NCBI GenBank assembly: GCA_020832545.1
Contig: JAFIEK010000010.1
Coordinates: forward strand, 1 to 64,000
Direction: 5' to 3'
Source of the DNA: Pararhodobacter sp.
Lineage (GTDB): Bacteria; Pseudomonadota; Alphaproteobacteria; Rhodobacterales; Rhodobacteraceae
Length of the DNA: 64,000 nucleotides
Shown piece after piece: positions 17,608 through 26,529 of the stretch (within the stretch, counting starts at the first letter, position 1; each line of letters opens with the position of its first letter). Made by a program: the position numbers and the translations under genes. A model generated the notes under the pieces. It saw only the letters and a program-made list of their open reading frames with translations. It made no database searches and had not been told where the DNA came from.

Positions 17608-18363
17608 TTATCTTCGCGGCGCAGCATGCGGCGAGAGCGTGTAGTTCGCCCCGGCCACATTGCCGCCTACGCCCAGAGAACGCTCGCCCACCGGGGCCAG
17701 CGCCGCTTCAAGCGAACCGTCCACGCAGTTTCTCATCATCACATCAAGCGCCTGGGTGCCCGAAGGCAGCGGGCGCGCGCCCACCGTCAGCCGCCGCAGC
17801 ACCAGAACGCATTGCGTGCTGTTGCCGATCATCTCGCGGGCATAGACATAGCTGCCAAGGCTGTCCTCGCCGCTCATCAGCGCGCTGTCGGTCAGCCGCT
17901 CGAACGGGGCGGGCAGCCCGCCGAAGCGCGCTGTCAGTTCGGCAAAGTTGAACTCGCCCAGGCGTGCGCTGGCATTGGTTTGCGCGCGGATCTGGATGAC
18001 ATTGTCGCCGCGCAACGCCGTGGTGTTGGGCAACACGATGCGCTGCTCCAAAGCCGGGCCCAGATTGCGCTCGAACACCACCAGCGCATCGGGGGCATGT
18101 ACCATCCCGCGCGTAGCGGGAATGACAGAATACTCCACCGTATGTTCGCGCATCTCCATTGACGGCGCGCGCTGGCTGCCCGCAACGCGGAAGATACCCG
18201 AGGCAAGGCGATCACCGTCACCCTGCCCGCAGGCCGCAACAAGCGCCCCCGCCAGTCCCAGCATAAAGAGCCACCGCAACCGGTGCGCCGGGTGCCTTGT
18301 TAGAACGGCACGCCAGTTTGGCGCCGGTCGGTTGCGAGACGGGGTGCTTGCGTCGATTGCCAT
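17608..18363 (-). CDS. bcsN: BcsN-like cellulose biosynthesis lipoprotein
   Basis: A 251-aa lipoprotein candidate: positively charged stretch, hydrophobic segment MLGLAGALVAAC with the lipobox cysteine, then a soluble domain resembling alphaproteobacterial BcsN (QRIVLPNTTALRGDNVIQI segment). BcsN genes accompany alphaproteobacterial bcsAB but the molecular role is not settled. It lies 42 bases upstream of bcsA. The start is uncertain: an ATG at 18363 is used; a GTG at 18453 gives an unusually long leader, and a TTG just before the hydrophobic segment would give the neatest signal peptide. Confidence 0.65.
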   Translation of the reverse strand: MAIDASTPSRNRPAPNWRAVLTRHPAHRLRWLFMLGLAGALVAACGQGDGDRLASGIFRVAGSQRAPSMEMREHTVEYSVIPATRGMVHAPDALVVFERNLGPALEQRIVLPNTTALRGDNVIQIRAQTNASARLGEFNFAELTARFGGLPAPFERLTDSALMSGEDSLGSYVYAREMIGNSTQCVLVLRRLTVGARPLPSGTQALDVMMRNCVDGSLEAALAPVGERSLGVGGNVAGANYTLSPHAAPRR

Positions 18364-18510
18364 TGCGGTTGCTCGGTCACTGCTGCTGACGGCACCGGAC
18401 AGGGGGCTACTCCACGCTTGCACATGCGAATTGGCCGCCGAAGCGGATCGCACTTGCCTTGACTGGAGACACTCTTACTGCTCGTGCCTGTTTCTTTTTT
18501 TATTGAGGGG

Positions 18511-18539
18511 AGTTTAGAAAAAATACCGGAATCGCGCAA
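18511..18539 (-). promoter_or_regulatory. Candidate sigma-70 promoter of the cellulose operon
   Basis: On the minus strand TTGCGC (18534-18539) and TAAACT (18511-18516) are separated by exactly 17 bases, inside the only AT-rich patch of the 353-base gap between tadA and bcsN. Apart from this and a T/A-rich tract (18491-18504) nothing else was recognised in the gap. Prediction only. Confidence 0.4.
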
Positions 18540-18716
18540 TCCCATTCCTTGCTTTCAGCGGCAGATCGTTCAAAATGTCACAAATAAGCCCCAGTCCGGC
18601 TGCGGATTGTTTCCTGACAGGCAACGGCCCCAACATCTGGGCCAAGGAATGCCTGAAAATGTACCCCATTGCCTTCGTAGCGCCACATTTGCCGCCAAAC
18701 GCAGGGTTTTCGGGTT

Positions 18717-19172
18717 TCAGTCGCGGCGCTGCGCGAAGAAATTCCTGAGCAGCGCGGCTGACTCAGAGGCGCCAATTCCATCATAAATTTCTGGGCTGTG
18801 GTGGCATTGCGGGTGGCTGAATATGCGAGGACCCTGCGCCACGCCGCCTGATTTCGGGTCCGACGCGCCGTAATATAGCCGCGCAATGCGGGCAAAACTG
18901 ATAACAGTGGCGCACATCGGGCAAGGCTCCAGCGTGACGTAAAGCGCGTGACCAGGCAGCCGCTCGGACCCGGCAGCGGCACAGGCGGCCCGGATCGCCA
19001 GCATCTCGGCATGGGCCGAAGGGTCGGCCAGTTCGCGTGTGCGGTTGCCTGCGCGCGACACCACCTGCCCCGAGGGGTCAACAATCACCGCGCCCACCGG
19101 CACCTCGCCGCGCGCAGCGGCGGCGCGGGCCTCTTCCAGTGCGATTGACATATGGGCCGGAAAGCGGTTCAT
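18717..19172 (-). CDS. tadA: tRNA-specific adenosine deaminase TadA
   Basis: A 151-aa zinc deaminase that converts A34 to inosine in tRNA-Arg(ACG). HAE (H54, E56) and PCPMC (C84, C87) are the zinc and proton-shuttle residues; the length is standard. The ATG at 19172 gives the compact family-size protein. It is divergent from the pseudouridine synthase gene, so two RNA-modification genes share an 86-base promoter region. Confidence 0.93.
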   Translation of the reverse strand: MNRFPAHMSIALEEARAAAARGEVPVGAVIVDPSGQVVSRAGNRTRELADPSAHAEMLAIRAACAAAGSERLPGHALYVTLEPCPMCATVISFARIARLYYGASDPKSGGVAQGPRIFSHPQCHHSPEIYDGIGASESAALLRNFFAQRRD

Positions 19173-19258
19173 GGGGCCTGAATGCCCGCTTGACGCGCCC
19201 CGCGCAAGGGCGCATGGCCCCCCTTCCCGCCCCCAGCACGCCCCAGCCCGCAGGACCA

Positions 19259-20371
19259 ATGACAAAGCCCCCTCGCCCCCAGACCCGGCCACCCGCCCGC
19301 CCAGCCGGCGCTGACAGCACCCCTGCGGGCGACCGCATCGCCAAGGTGCTGGCGCGCTCTGGCGTCGCCTCACGCCGTGAGGCCGAAGCGATGATCCTTG
19401 AAGGCCGTGTACAGGTGAACGGCACGCGCATCGACAGCCCGGCGCTGAATGTAAGGCCAAAGGACCGCGTGCTGGTAGACGGCAAACCGCTGGCCGCGCC
19501 GGAACCTGCGCGGTTGTGGCTCTATCACAAGCCGCTGGGGCTGGTGACGACCGAGCGCGATGAAAAGGGCCGCCAGACTGTATTCGACACTTTGCCTGAG
19601 GACATGCCACGCGTGATGTCGGTGGGGCGCTTGGATATCACGTCCGAAGGGCTGTTGCTGCTGACCAATGACGGCGATCTGAAGCGGCGGCTTGAACTGC
19701 CCTCGACGGGGTGGCTGCGCAAGTATCGGGTGCGCGTCAAGGGTGCCCCGCAGGAAGCCCTGCTGGAACCGCTGCGCAAGGGGATCACCATCGAGGGTGA
19801 GCGCTTTCAGCCGATGATCGTCTCGCTGGACCGCCAGCAGGGCGCAAATGCCTGGCTGACCGTGGGCATCCGCGAGGGCCGCAACCGCGAAGTGCGCCGC
19901 GCGATGGAGGCCGTGGGGCTGGTGGTGAACCGGCTGATCCGCATCAGCTATGGCCCGTTCCAGCTGGGCGAACTGGCTGCCGGGGCGGTGGAAGAGGTGC
20001 GCGCCAAGGTGCTGCGCGATCAACTGGGGATGGAGGCCGCGCCTGCGCTGGCCCCGAAACCGGGCACAAAGCCGGGCACAAGGCCGGGTGCGAAACCGGG
20101 CCAAAGGCCCGCGCCGAAGGGAAAAGCCGATGCCGCACCGGCCCCGAAGGGCAGGCCCCGGCCATCGGCCACCCGGGCCGAAGCCGGCGCGGAAGCGGCA
20201 GAGAAACCCGCGCGCCGGTCCTGGGGCAGCAAATCCTTTGGCGGCAAAGCGGGGGGCAAACCTGGCGATGCAAGCGGTGCGGGCAAGCCACGATCGTGGG
20301 GCAGCAAACACGCCTCACCCGGCACCACGCCCGCCCGCCCGCCGCGCAAACCTGCGGGCCCAAAGCGCTGA
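19259..20371 (+). CDS. rluB: 23S rRNA pseudouridine synthase, RluB/RsuA family
   Basis: A 370-aa enzyme. An S4 RNA-binding domain ([18 protein letters not shown] onward, residues about 25-85) precedes the RsuA-type catalytic domain with [18 protein letters not shown], whose Asp is the nucleophile. The C-terminal ~110 residues are a Lys/Pro/Gly/Ala-rich tail with KPGT/KPGA-like repeats, probably disordered and RNA-binding, common in alphaproteobacterial RluB. The start is uncertain between 19259 (CAGGA just before it) and 19214. Confidence 0.9.
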   Translation: MTKPPRPQTRPPARPAGADSTPAGDRIAKVLARSGVASRREAEAMILEGRVQVNGTRIDSPALNVRPKDRVLVDGKPLAAPEPARLWLYHKPLGLVTTERDEKGRQTVFDTLPEDMPRVMSVGRLDITSEGLLLLTNDGDLKRRLELPSTGWLRKYRVRVKGAPQEALLEPLRKGITIEGERFQPMIVSLDRQQGANAWLTVGIREGRNREVRRAMEAVGLVVNRLIRISYGPFQLGELAAGAVEEVRAKVLRDQLGMEAAPALAPKPGTKPGTRPGAKPGQRPAPKGKADAAPAPKGRPRPSATRAEAGAEAAEKPARRSWGSKSFGGKAGGKPGDASGAGKPRSWGSKHASPGTTPARPPRKPAGPKR

Positions 20372-20531
20372 AAAACCGGGGCCAGTGCGTGCAATCGGTG
20401 GCTTTCCAAAGCCTGCCAGCATGGCGTATAGTCGGCCACAAGACACGAATTCAGGCGCCGCAGCACAACCCTGACGATAACGCCTCAGATACACCCCGAC
20501 GCGGTGCGCACCGACGAACAGGACCAACGCA

Positions 20532-20612
20532 TTGACAACCCAAGGCATTCAGAAAACCGCCTATGCTCTCTTGATGGGGCTGGTGTTCTACGTCTGGCTG
20601 GTGGGGGGCTAA
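20532..20612 (+). CDS. Candidate 26-residue membrane peptide
   Basis: A small ORF starting at TTG with AGGA eight bases upstream and ending three bases before the XpaC start. It encodes about ten polar residues (TTQGIQK) followed by a hydrophobic stretch AYALLMGLVFYVWLVGG that could span the membrane. Position and ribosome site suggest it is the first gene of the XpaC/TelA cluster. The rest of the 20372-20615 gap shows no other gene. Conservation is untested. Confidence 0.45.
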   Translation: MTTQGIQKTAYALLMGLVFYVWLVGG

Positions 20613-20615
20613 GCC

Positions 20616-21590
20616 ATGGCCAGACGTTTTGGCGGCACCCATAGCCCCGGCGGTGACCCGCGCGCCAAGAGCGCTCCCGCGCCCCCTGCGGGTGGCCCGG
20701 TGCGGGGCAAGCGCCCGCATCCGGTCGGCGCACGGGTGCATCTGCTGTTCGTGCTGCCCTTCCCCTTTGCCGCCAGCGCCTTTTTCAAAGACCCGACGGG
20801 GTTGGCCATCAATCTGGTGGTCTTTGCGCTTTTGATGCTGGCTGCCTGGCTGACACGCGAAGGTGTGATCGCGCAGGATGCCTATGACACCCGCCGCGTC
20901 GCCCGCCGCCCCGCCATCCCGCGCAAGATCTTCGGCGCGGTGGCGATGGGGCTGGGGCTGGGGCTGGCAGGGCTGAGCGGCGGGATCGTGCCCGCAGCGA
21001 TCTTCGCGGCCTTGGGTGCCGGGCTGCATTTCACGGCCTTCGGCCCGGACCCGCTTAAAGACAAGGGGATGGAGGGCATCGACACCTTCCAGACCGACCG
21101 CGTGGCACGCGCCGTGGGTGAGGCAGAACAGCATCTGACGGCGATGAGCGATGCGATCAAGCGCTGCCGCGAGCGCCAGATCGAAGACCGGGTGCGCGAG
21201 TTTCAGACCCATGTCCGCGCCCTGCTGCGCACCGTCGAGAATGACCCCCGCCGCCTGAGCGCGGCGCGGCGCTACATGGGCGTCTATCTGCTGGGCGCGC
21301 GTGATGCGACGGTCAAGTTCGCCGATCTGTATACCCGCAACCGCGATGCACAGGCGCGGGCCGATTATCTGGCGCTGCTGGATGACCTGCAAAAGAACTT
21401 CGCCCTGCGCACCGAAACCCTGCTCGACAGCGACCGTCAGGCGCTGGATATCGAAATGGATGTGCTGCGCGAGCGACTGGAACGCGAGGGGCTGCGCCCG
21501 GTGCTGCCGCTCGACATTCTGGATGATGTGCCCGAACCCGCGCCCGCATCCGCCCGGAATACCTCCGAGAAAGGAACCCCTAATGTCTGA
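20616..21590 (+). CDS. XpaC-like membrane protein (5-bromo-4-chloroindolyl phosphate hydrolysis family)
   Basis: A 324-aa protein. A basic N-terminal tail leads to two pairs of membrane helices (about 40-85 and 105-140), followed by a long charged helical domain (150-310) likely to form coiled coil. This is the XpaC family, often next to TelA in Bacillus and proteobacteria. Despite its historical name the family is not a proven phosphatase; a role in envelope stress or toxic-anion tolerance is inferred. It overlaps telA by eight bases. Confidence 0.8.
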   Translation: MARRFGGTHSPGGDPRAKSAPAPPAGGPVRGKRPHPVGARVHLLFVLPFPFAASAFFKDPTGLAINLVVFALLMLAAWLTREGVIAQDAYDTRRVARRPAIPRKIFGAVAMGLGLGLAGLSGGIVPAAIFAALGAGLHFTAFGPDPLKDKGMEGIDTFQTDRVARAVGEAEQHLTAMSDAIKRCRERQIEDRVREFQTHVRALLRTVENDPRRLSAARRYMGVYLLGARDATVKFADLYTRNRDAQARADYLALLDDLQKNFALRTETLLDSDRQALDIEMDVLRERLEREGLRPVLPLDILDDVPEPAPASARNTSEKGTPNV

Positions 21591-22740
21591 AGACGTGCGC
21601 CAACAAGCCTTGCAACTCACATCCGAGATCCAGCAGGCGACCCAGGTCACCCTGCCGGAACCCGCCGCCGACATGGTGTCGCTGGACAAGGCCAAGAAGT
21701 CCGAGGCCGGGGCAATCCGCCAGCGTATGAGCGAAATCGACCTGCACTCGACCGGCACGGTGATCGGTTTCGGCGCGCGCGCACAGCTGGAATTGCAGCA
21801 GATCAGCCAGTCGATGCTGGCCGATGTCAAGAACAAGGATGTCGGCCCCGCCGGTGACTCCCTGCGCCAGATGGTCACCACGATCCGTGGATTTTCGGTC
21901 AGCGAACTGGACACACGGCGCGATCGCAGCTGGTGGGAGCGCCTGACCGGCAAGGCCGCGCCGATGTCCAACTTCATGGCCCGCTATGAGACCGTGCAGG
22001 CCCAGATCGACCGGATCACCGAAAGCCTTCTCGGCCATGAGACCGTGCTTCTGAAGGATATCAAGTCGCTCGATCTGCTCTATGAAAAGACGCTGGAGTT
22101 CTACAACGAACTGGCGCTCTACATCGCGGCGGGCGAGGCCCGGCTGCAAGAAGTGGATGACACCGACATCCCCGCCAAACAGACCGAACTGGACGCCGCC
22201 GATGAGAATGACCAGATTCTGAAAGCGCAGGAACTGCGCGACCTGCGCGCCGCACGCGATGATCTGGAACGCCGGGTGCATGATCTGAAGCTGACGCGCC
22301 AGGTGACTATGCAATCGCTGCCCTCGATCCGGCTGGTGCAGGAGAACGACAAGTCGCTGGTGACCAAGATCAATTCGACACTGGTCAATACCGTGCCGCT
22401 TTGGGAAACCCAGCTGGCGCAGGCGCTGACAATCCAGCGCTCGCGGGAGGCGGCACAGGCGGTGCGCGCGGCCAATGACCTGACCAACGAGCTGCTGACC
22501 CAGAACGCTGACAACCTGCGCTCGGCCAATCGCGAGGTCCGCGAAGAGATCGAACGCGGGGTATTTGACATCGAAGCAATCAAACATGCCAACGAGCAGC
22601 TGATCGCCACCATTCAGGACAGTCTGGAAATTGCCGATGCGGGCAAGGCCAAGCGTGCCTCCGCCGAAGAGGAGCTGCAAAAAATGGAAGCTGAGTTGCG
22701 TTCATCACTGGCCTCGGCCAAGGCCCGTGCTGACGATTGA
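21583..22740 (+). CDS. telA: Toxic anion resistance protein TelA
   Basis: A 385-aa soluble, almost wholly helical protein of the TelA family: central LLYEKTLEFYNELALYIAAGE, then long heptad-rich helices to the C-terminus (QAVRAANDLTNELLTQNAD). The ATG at 21583 follows an AAGGA site and overlaps the end of xpaC. TelA was named from a tellurite-resistance plasmid; the chromosomal role is probably membrane or stress protection with XpaC. No ter genes of the TerD type lie nearby. Confidence 0.9.
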   Translation: MSEDVRQQALQLTSEIQQATQVTLPEPAADMVSLDKAKKSEAGAIRQRMSEIDLHSTGTVIGFGARAQLELQQISQSMLADVKNKDVGPAGDSLRQMVTTIRGFSVSELDTRRDRSWWERLTGKAAPMSNFMARYETVQAQIDRITESLLGHETVLLKDIKSLDLLYEKTLEFYNELALYIAAGEARLQEVDDTDIPAKQTELDAADENDQILKAQELRDLRAARDDLERRVHDLKLTRQVTMQSLPSIRLVQENDKSLVTKINSTLVNTVPLWETQLAQALTIQRSREAAQAVRAANDLTNELLTQNADNLRSANREVREEIERGVFDIEAIKHANEQLIATIQDSLEIADAGKAKRASAEEELQKMEAELRSSLASAKARADD

Positions 22741-23716
22741 CACCTCGCTGCCAGCGCGCACCATAGGGCGCGCGCGCGGCATGATTGGCGCGGGCCTGCT
22801 GAGCGCAGGCCTGCTGTCTGGCTGTGCGGCGCTGGAGCCGCCGCAAACCCGTGCCAGCGCTCCCGCCCCCGCGCGTCCTGCCACTTTGCCACGGATCGTC
22901 CCGCCGTCGTCGGAACTGGTGAACTATTACAAGCGCATCGAGGACGAGCGCAGCGCAGCCGGGTTGATGCGCCGCGATGACGGCAGCGCGGATGCACCGT
23001 TCAGCGCCAGCATACTGGCGCGCAATTACATCGATATCGCGCTGCATGATGAATATCTGCGCACCGGCGAGCGTTTTGCCGCGCGCACCAGCGCCAGCGT
23101 GCTGCGCCGATGGGAAACCCCGGTGGCCTACCGGTTGGAGTTCGGCGCCTCGGTCCCGGCGGATGTGCGCGCGCGTGATCGCGCGGATGTCGCGGCGCTT
23201 GTGAACGATCTGGCCGGGGCCACCGGTCATTCGATCCGGCTGTTGCCGCTCGGCTCGGCCCAGCGCGGCAATTTCCACGTCCTCGTGCTGGACGAGGATG
23301 AGCGCCGTGCCATCGGCCCGCGGCTTCAGGCGCTGATCCCGGGCATCGATCAGGCCGCAATCCGGCTGGTCACCGAAATGCCGCGCGAAACCTTTTGCCT
23401 GGCGATGGCCTTTTCGCGCGATGGCACCGCCACCTATAGCGAGGCGGTCGCCATCATCCGCGCCGAACACCCTGATCTGACGCGGCTGGCGTGCTACCAT
23501 GAGGAGCTGGCGCAGGGGCTGGGACTGGCCAATGACAGCCCGCGCGCGCGTCCGTCCATTTTCAACGACGATCAGGAGTTTGCACTGCTGACCGAACATG
23601 ACCGCCTGCTCCTGCGCCTGCACCATGATGCACGCCTGCGCCCCGGCATGACTGAAGCTGAAGCGCGACCGATCGTCTTTCGCATTGCGTCAGAACTTGT
23701 TGCGGGCGAAAGTTGA
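22727..23716 (+). CDS. DUF2927 lipoprotein
   Basis: A 329-aa predicted lipoprotein: RAR-rich start, hydrophobic GLLSAGLLSGC with Cys33 as lipidation site, Ala/Pro linker, then a domain with FNDDQEFALLT and PGM motifs of DUF2927. A CYHEELAQGLGLAND segment carries HEE..Q/D-type polar residues reminiscent of a metallohydrolase, but activity is unproven. The GTG at 22727, which overlaps telA by 14 bases, is chosen because it keeps the charged region before the hydrophobic core; ATG at 22781 would lose it. Confidence 0.7.
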   Translation: MLTIDTSLPARTIGRARGMIGAGLLSAGLLSGCAALEPPQTRASAPAPARPATLPRIVPPSSELVNYYKRIEDERSAAGLMRRDDGSADAPFSASILARNYIDIALHDEYLRTGERFAARTSASVLRRWETPVAYRLEFGASVPADVRARDRADVAALVNDLAGATGHSIRLLPLGSAQRGNFHVLVLDEDERRAIGPRLQALIPGIDQAAIRLVTEMPRETFCLAMAFSRDGTATYSEAVAIIRAEHPDLTRLACYHEELAQGLGLANDSPRARPSIFNDDQEFALLTEHDRLLLRLHHDARLRPGMTEAEARPIVFRIASELVAGES

Positions 23717-23761
23717 CGCCATAGTGGCGTCGGAAATTCAGTTAAAGAAGGGAGGCGTGTC

Positions 23762-24892
23762 ATGGTCTTCAATTTTCTAAAGGGCCAGTTCATCGATGTT
23801 ATCGAATGGCTCGATGACTCGCGCGACACGCTGGTCTGGCGTTTTGAGCGGTATGGCAACAACATCATGATGGGTGCCAAACTGACCGTGCGCGAAGGTC
23901 AGGCGGCGGTTTTCATCCATGAAGGGCAACTGGCCGATATCTTCGGCCCAGGCCTGTATGAGCTGCAAACCAACAACATGCCGCTGATGACGGCACTGCA
24001 GCACTGGTCGCACGGCTTCAACTCGCCGTTCAAATCCGAGGTCTATTTCGTCAACACCCGCCGGTTCAGCGGGTTGAAATGGGGCACGCAGAACCCGATC
24101 ATGCTGCGCGACCCCGAATTCGGGGCGCTCAGACTGCGCGCCTTTGGCTCGTATGCGATCCGCGTGTCTGATCCGGGCACCTTCATGAAAGAAATCGTCG
24201 GCACGGATGGCGATTTCACGCAAGACAAGGTCTCAGGCCAGATCCGCAACATCATCGTGCAAAAGGTCAGCCGGGTGCTGGCCGGCTCGGGCGTGCCCGC
24301 GCTGGATATGGCGGCCAATACCAAGGAGTTGTCCGATATTGTCCGTCAGGGGATCGACCCGACGATGGATGAATACGGGCTCGATGTGGTGGAGCTTTAT
24401 ATCGAGAATATCTCGCTGCCGCCTGAGGTTGAGAAGGTGCTCGATCAGCGCACCTCGATGGGGATTGTCGGCGATCTGAACAAATTCACCCAGTTTTCCG
24501 CCGCGCAGGCCATGCAGAATGCCGCCAGCGCCAGCGGTGACAACGCCATGGGCGCGGGGCTGGGCATGGGCATGGGCATGGGCATGGCCCAGTCGATGGC
24601 CCAGGCGATGGGCGGGATGAACCAGCAACAACAGCCCGCGCAAACCGGCGCTGCCGCCCCGCCGCCACCACCGCCGCCACCGGCCGAAACCGCGTGGCAT
24701 CTGGCCGAAAACGGGCAGACCAAAGGGCCGTTCGGGGCCGCGCAGCTGGCCCAGATGATCAGCCAGGGCGGGTTTACCCGCGAAACGCTGGTCTGGACTG
24801 CGGGGCAGGACGGCTGGCAGAAAGCGGGCGATGTGCCTGAACTGGCGCAACTTTTCTCGGTCTCGCCGCCCCCGCCGCCGCCTGCGGGGTGA
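23762..24892 (+). CDS. SPFH-domain protein with GYF_2 domain, YdjI-like
   Basis: A 376-aa protein. Residues about 20-240 form a virion-core/YdjI-type SPFH (band 7) domain (REGQAAVFIHEGQLADIFGPG; later ELYIENISLPPEV). A linker contains GMGMGMGM repeats, glutamines and a Pro run, and residues about 315-365 are a GYF_2 domain (WHLAENGQTKGPFG...LVWTAGQDGWQKA). A strong GGGAGG site precedes the ATG. YdjI of Bacillus acts at the membrane with PspA-type stress proteins. Followed after three bases by the zinc-ribbon gene. Confidence 0.85.
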   Translation: MVFNFLKGQFIDVIEWLDDSRDTLVWRFERYGNNIMMGAKLTVREGQAAVFIHEGQLADIFGPGLYELQTNNMPLMTALQHWSHGFNSPFKSEVYFVNTRRFSGLKWGTQNPIMLRDPEFGALRLRAFGSYAIRVSDPGTFMKEIVGTDGDFTQDKVSGQIRNIIVQKVSRVLAGSGVPALDMAANTKELSDIVRQGIDPTMDEYGLDVVELYIENISLPPEVEKVLDQRTSMGIVGDLNKFTQFSAAQAMQNAASASGDNAMGAGLGMGMGMGMAQSMAQAMGGMNQQQQPAQTGAAAPPPPPPPPAETAWHLAENGQTKGPFGAAQLAQMISQGGFTRETLVWTAGQDGWQKAGDVPELAQLFSVSPPPPPPAG

Positions 24893-24895
24893 CCC

Positions 24896-26005
24896 ATGGC
24901 CGACACCGACGCCGCGGCCCCCACTGACCGCCACCAGTTCCCCTGCGCGCAATGCGGCGCGCAGTTGCGTTTCGCCCCCGGCCAACGCCGCCTGACCTGT
25001 CAGTATTGCGGGCATGAGCAGGACATACCCGCCACCGATGAAGACCGCAGCACCGCGCTGACCGCGCATGACTTGCGCACGGCATTGGATAACCATCTGC
25101 CCCCGGAGGCGATGGAAGAAACCCGGGTGCTGAATTGCTCAAACTGTGGCGCGCAGGTGGAATTCGACCCTGACACCCATTCCAAGCAATGCCCTTTCTG
25201 TGCCTCGCCCGTCGTCACCGACACCGGCACGCACCGCCATATCAAACCCGCCGCCGTCCTGCCCTTCCGCCTGACCGAGAAAGAGGCGCATGAATCGATG
25301 AACCGCTGGCTCAAGGGGCTGTGGTTCGCGCCGAACGGGCTGAAGTCTTACGCCCGTTCTGATCGCACGCTCGATGGGTTGTATGTGCCCTACTGGGCCT
25401 TCGATGCCTTCGCCCGCTCGCGCTATTCGGGTGAGCGGGGCGATGCCTATTACCAGACCCGCTCCGTCACCCGCAACGGCAAGCGCACCACCCAGCGGGT
25501 GCGCAAGATCCGCTGGCGTCGTGTCAGCGGCAATGTCCAGCGTCAGTTCCATGATGTGCTGGTGATGGCCGCGCAAAGCCTGCCGCGCAAATATGTGCGC
25601 GCGCTGGAACCCTGGATGCTGGCCGATCTGGCCCCTTACAGCCCGCAGTTTCTGGCTGGCTTCCGCGCCGAGGGCTATACGGTCGATCTGCCCGATGGCC
25701 ACAAGATCGCCATTGAACGCATGGAAGAAATGATCCGTCAGGATGTGCGCCGCGATATCGGCGGCGATGAGCAGCGCATCCACAGCCTGAGCACTGATCA
25801 TTCCGACGAGAAGTTCAAACACCTTCTGTTGCCGATCTGGATGGCCGCCTACCGCTATCACGGAAAAAGCTACCGCTTCGTCGTCAACGCCCAGACCGGC
25901 AAGGTGCAGGGCGAACGGCCGTGGTCAAAATGGAAGATCGCAGGCGCGGTGGCGCTGGCGCTGGTCCTCGCAGGGCTGTTCCTCTATTTCGGCGAGATGC
26001 AGTAA
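24896..26005 (+). CDS. Double zinc-ribbon protein with C-terminal membrane helix, YdjG-like
   Basis: A 369-aa protein. Two zinc ribbons are clear: CAQCG...CQYCG (residues about 17-40) and CSNCG...CPFCA (about 80-102). A long soluble region with [10 protein letters not shown] follows, and the C-terminus is a single hydrophobic helix ([19 protein letters not shown]). In Bacillus, YdjG-like zinc-ribbon proteins work with YdjI-like SPFH proteins, which matches the adjacent gene. Sometimes mislabelled as a primosomal or helicase protein; no helicase motif is present. Confidence 0.8.
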   Translation: MADTDAAAPTDRHQFPCAQCGAQLRFAPGQRRLTCQYCGHEQDIPATDEDRSTALTAHDLRTALDNHLPPEAMEETRVLNCSNCGAQVEFDPDTHSKQCPFCASPVVTDTGTHRHIKPAAVLPFRLTEKEAHESMNRWLKGLWFAPNGLKSYARSDRTLDGLYVPYWAFDAFARSRYSGERGDAYYQTRSVTRNGKRTTQRVRKIRWRRVSGNVQRQFHDVLVMAAQSLPRKYVRALEPWMLADLAPYSPQFLAGFRAEGYTVDLPDGHKIAIERMEEMIRQDVRRDIGGDEQRIHSLSTDHSDEKFKHLLLPIWMAAYRYHGKSYRFVVNAQTGKVQGERPWSKWKIAGAVALALVLAGLFLYFGEMQ

Positions 26006-26442
26006 TGCGGGCGCTGGTCCAGAGGGTCAGCGAAGCAGCGGTACGCGTCGATGGTGCGGTGGTGGGGCAGACCGGGCCGGGTTTGCTGATTCTGGTCTGT
26101 GCCATGCAGGGCGATGACGCGCCCCGCGCCGAGGCGCTGGCCAACAAGATCGCCCGGTTGCGCATCTTCCCGGACGCGGCAGGCAAGATGAACCTCAGTC
26201 TGACGGATATGGGCGGCGGTGCGTTGGTGATCAGCCAGTTCACCCTGGCAGCCGATACCTCGCGCGGCAACCGCCCCGGCTTTTCCACCGCCGCCGCGCC
26301 GGATATGGGCCGCGCGCTCTATGAGCATTTCACTGATCACCTTGCCGCCACTGGCATCCCCACCGCCCGCGGGGTTTTCGGCGCCGACATGAAGGTCGCG
26401 CTGGTCAATGACGGGCCGGTGACAATCTGGCTTGAAACCTGA
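26005..26442 (+). CDS. dtd: D-aminoacyl-tRNA deacylase
   Basis: A 145-aa cytoplasmic proofreading enzyme that hydrolyses D-aminoacyl-tRNA. The active-site SQFTLAAD segment and the family's cross-subunit Gly-cisPro motif ([10 protein letters not shown] at the C-terminus) are present, and the length is exact for the family. Its ATG overlaps the stop of the zinc-ribbon gene (TAATG), so it is cotranslated with the membrane-stress cluster. Confidence 0.95.
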   Translation: MRALVQRVSEAAVRVDGAVVGQTGPGLLILVCAMQGDDAPRAEALANKIARLRIFPDAAGKMNLSLTDMGGGALVISQFTLAADTSRGNRPGFSTAAAPDMGRALYEHFTDHLAATGIPTARGVFGADMKVALVNDGPVTIWLET

Positions 26443-26454
26443 CTCTGTTTTCTC

Positions 26455-26505
26455 TTCATGTGTTTGAAAATACCCTCGGAGGAAAGGGGGGGCAGCGCGC
26501 CCCCC
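26455..26505 (+). repeat. Dispersed gene-end repeat, copy B
   Basis: Begins TTCATGTGTTTGAAAATAC, then CCTCGGAGG, then a G7 (26486-26492) / C6 (26500-26505) hairpin. It sits 12 bases after the dtd stop and before the doeA ribosome site, where it may act as a terminator for the upstream operon. Confidence 0.6.
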
Positions 26506-26529
26506 TTCTCTCCGAAAGAAAGGACCCCG

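Noticed and set aside
19370-20311. Long open frame opposite the pseudouridine synthase gene
   Set aside because: Antisense shadow of a high-GC gene; composition is Arg/His/Gln-rich without domains.
24541-24600. Short tandem repeat (GGCATG units) as a possible mobile or regulatory repeat
   Set aside because: It lies in frame in the SPFH gene and encodes a Gly-Met linker.
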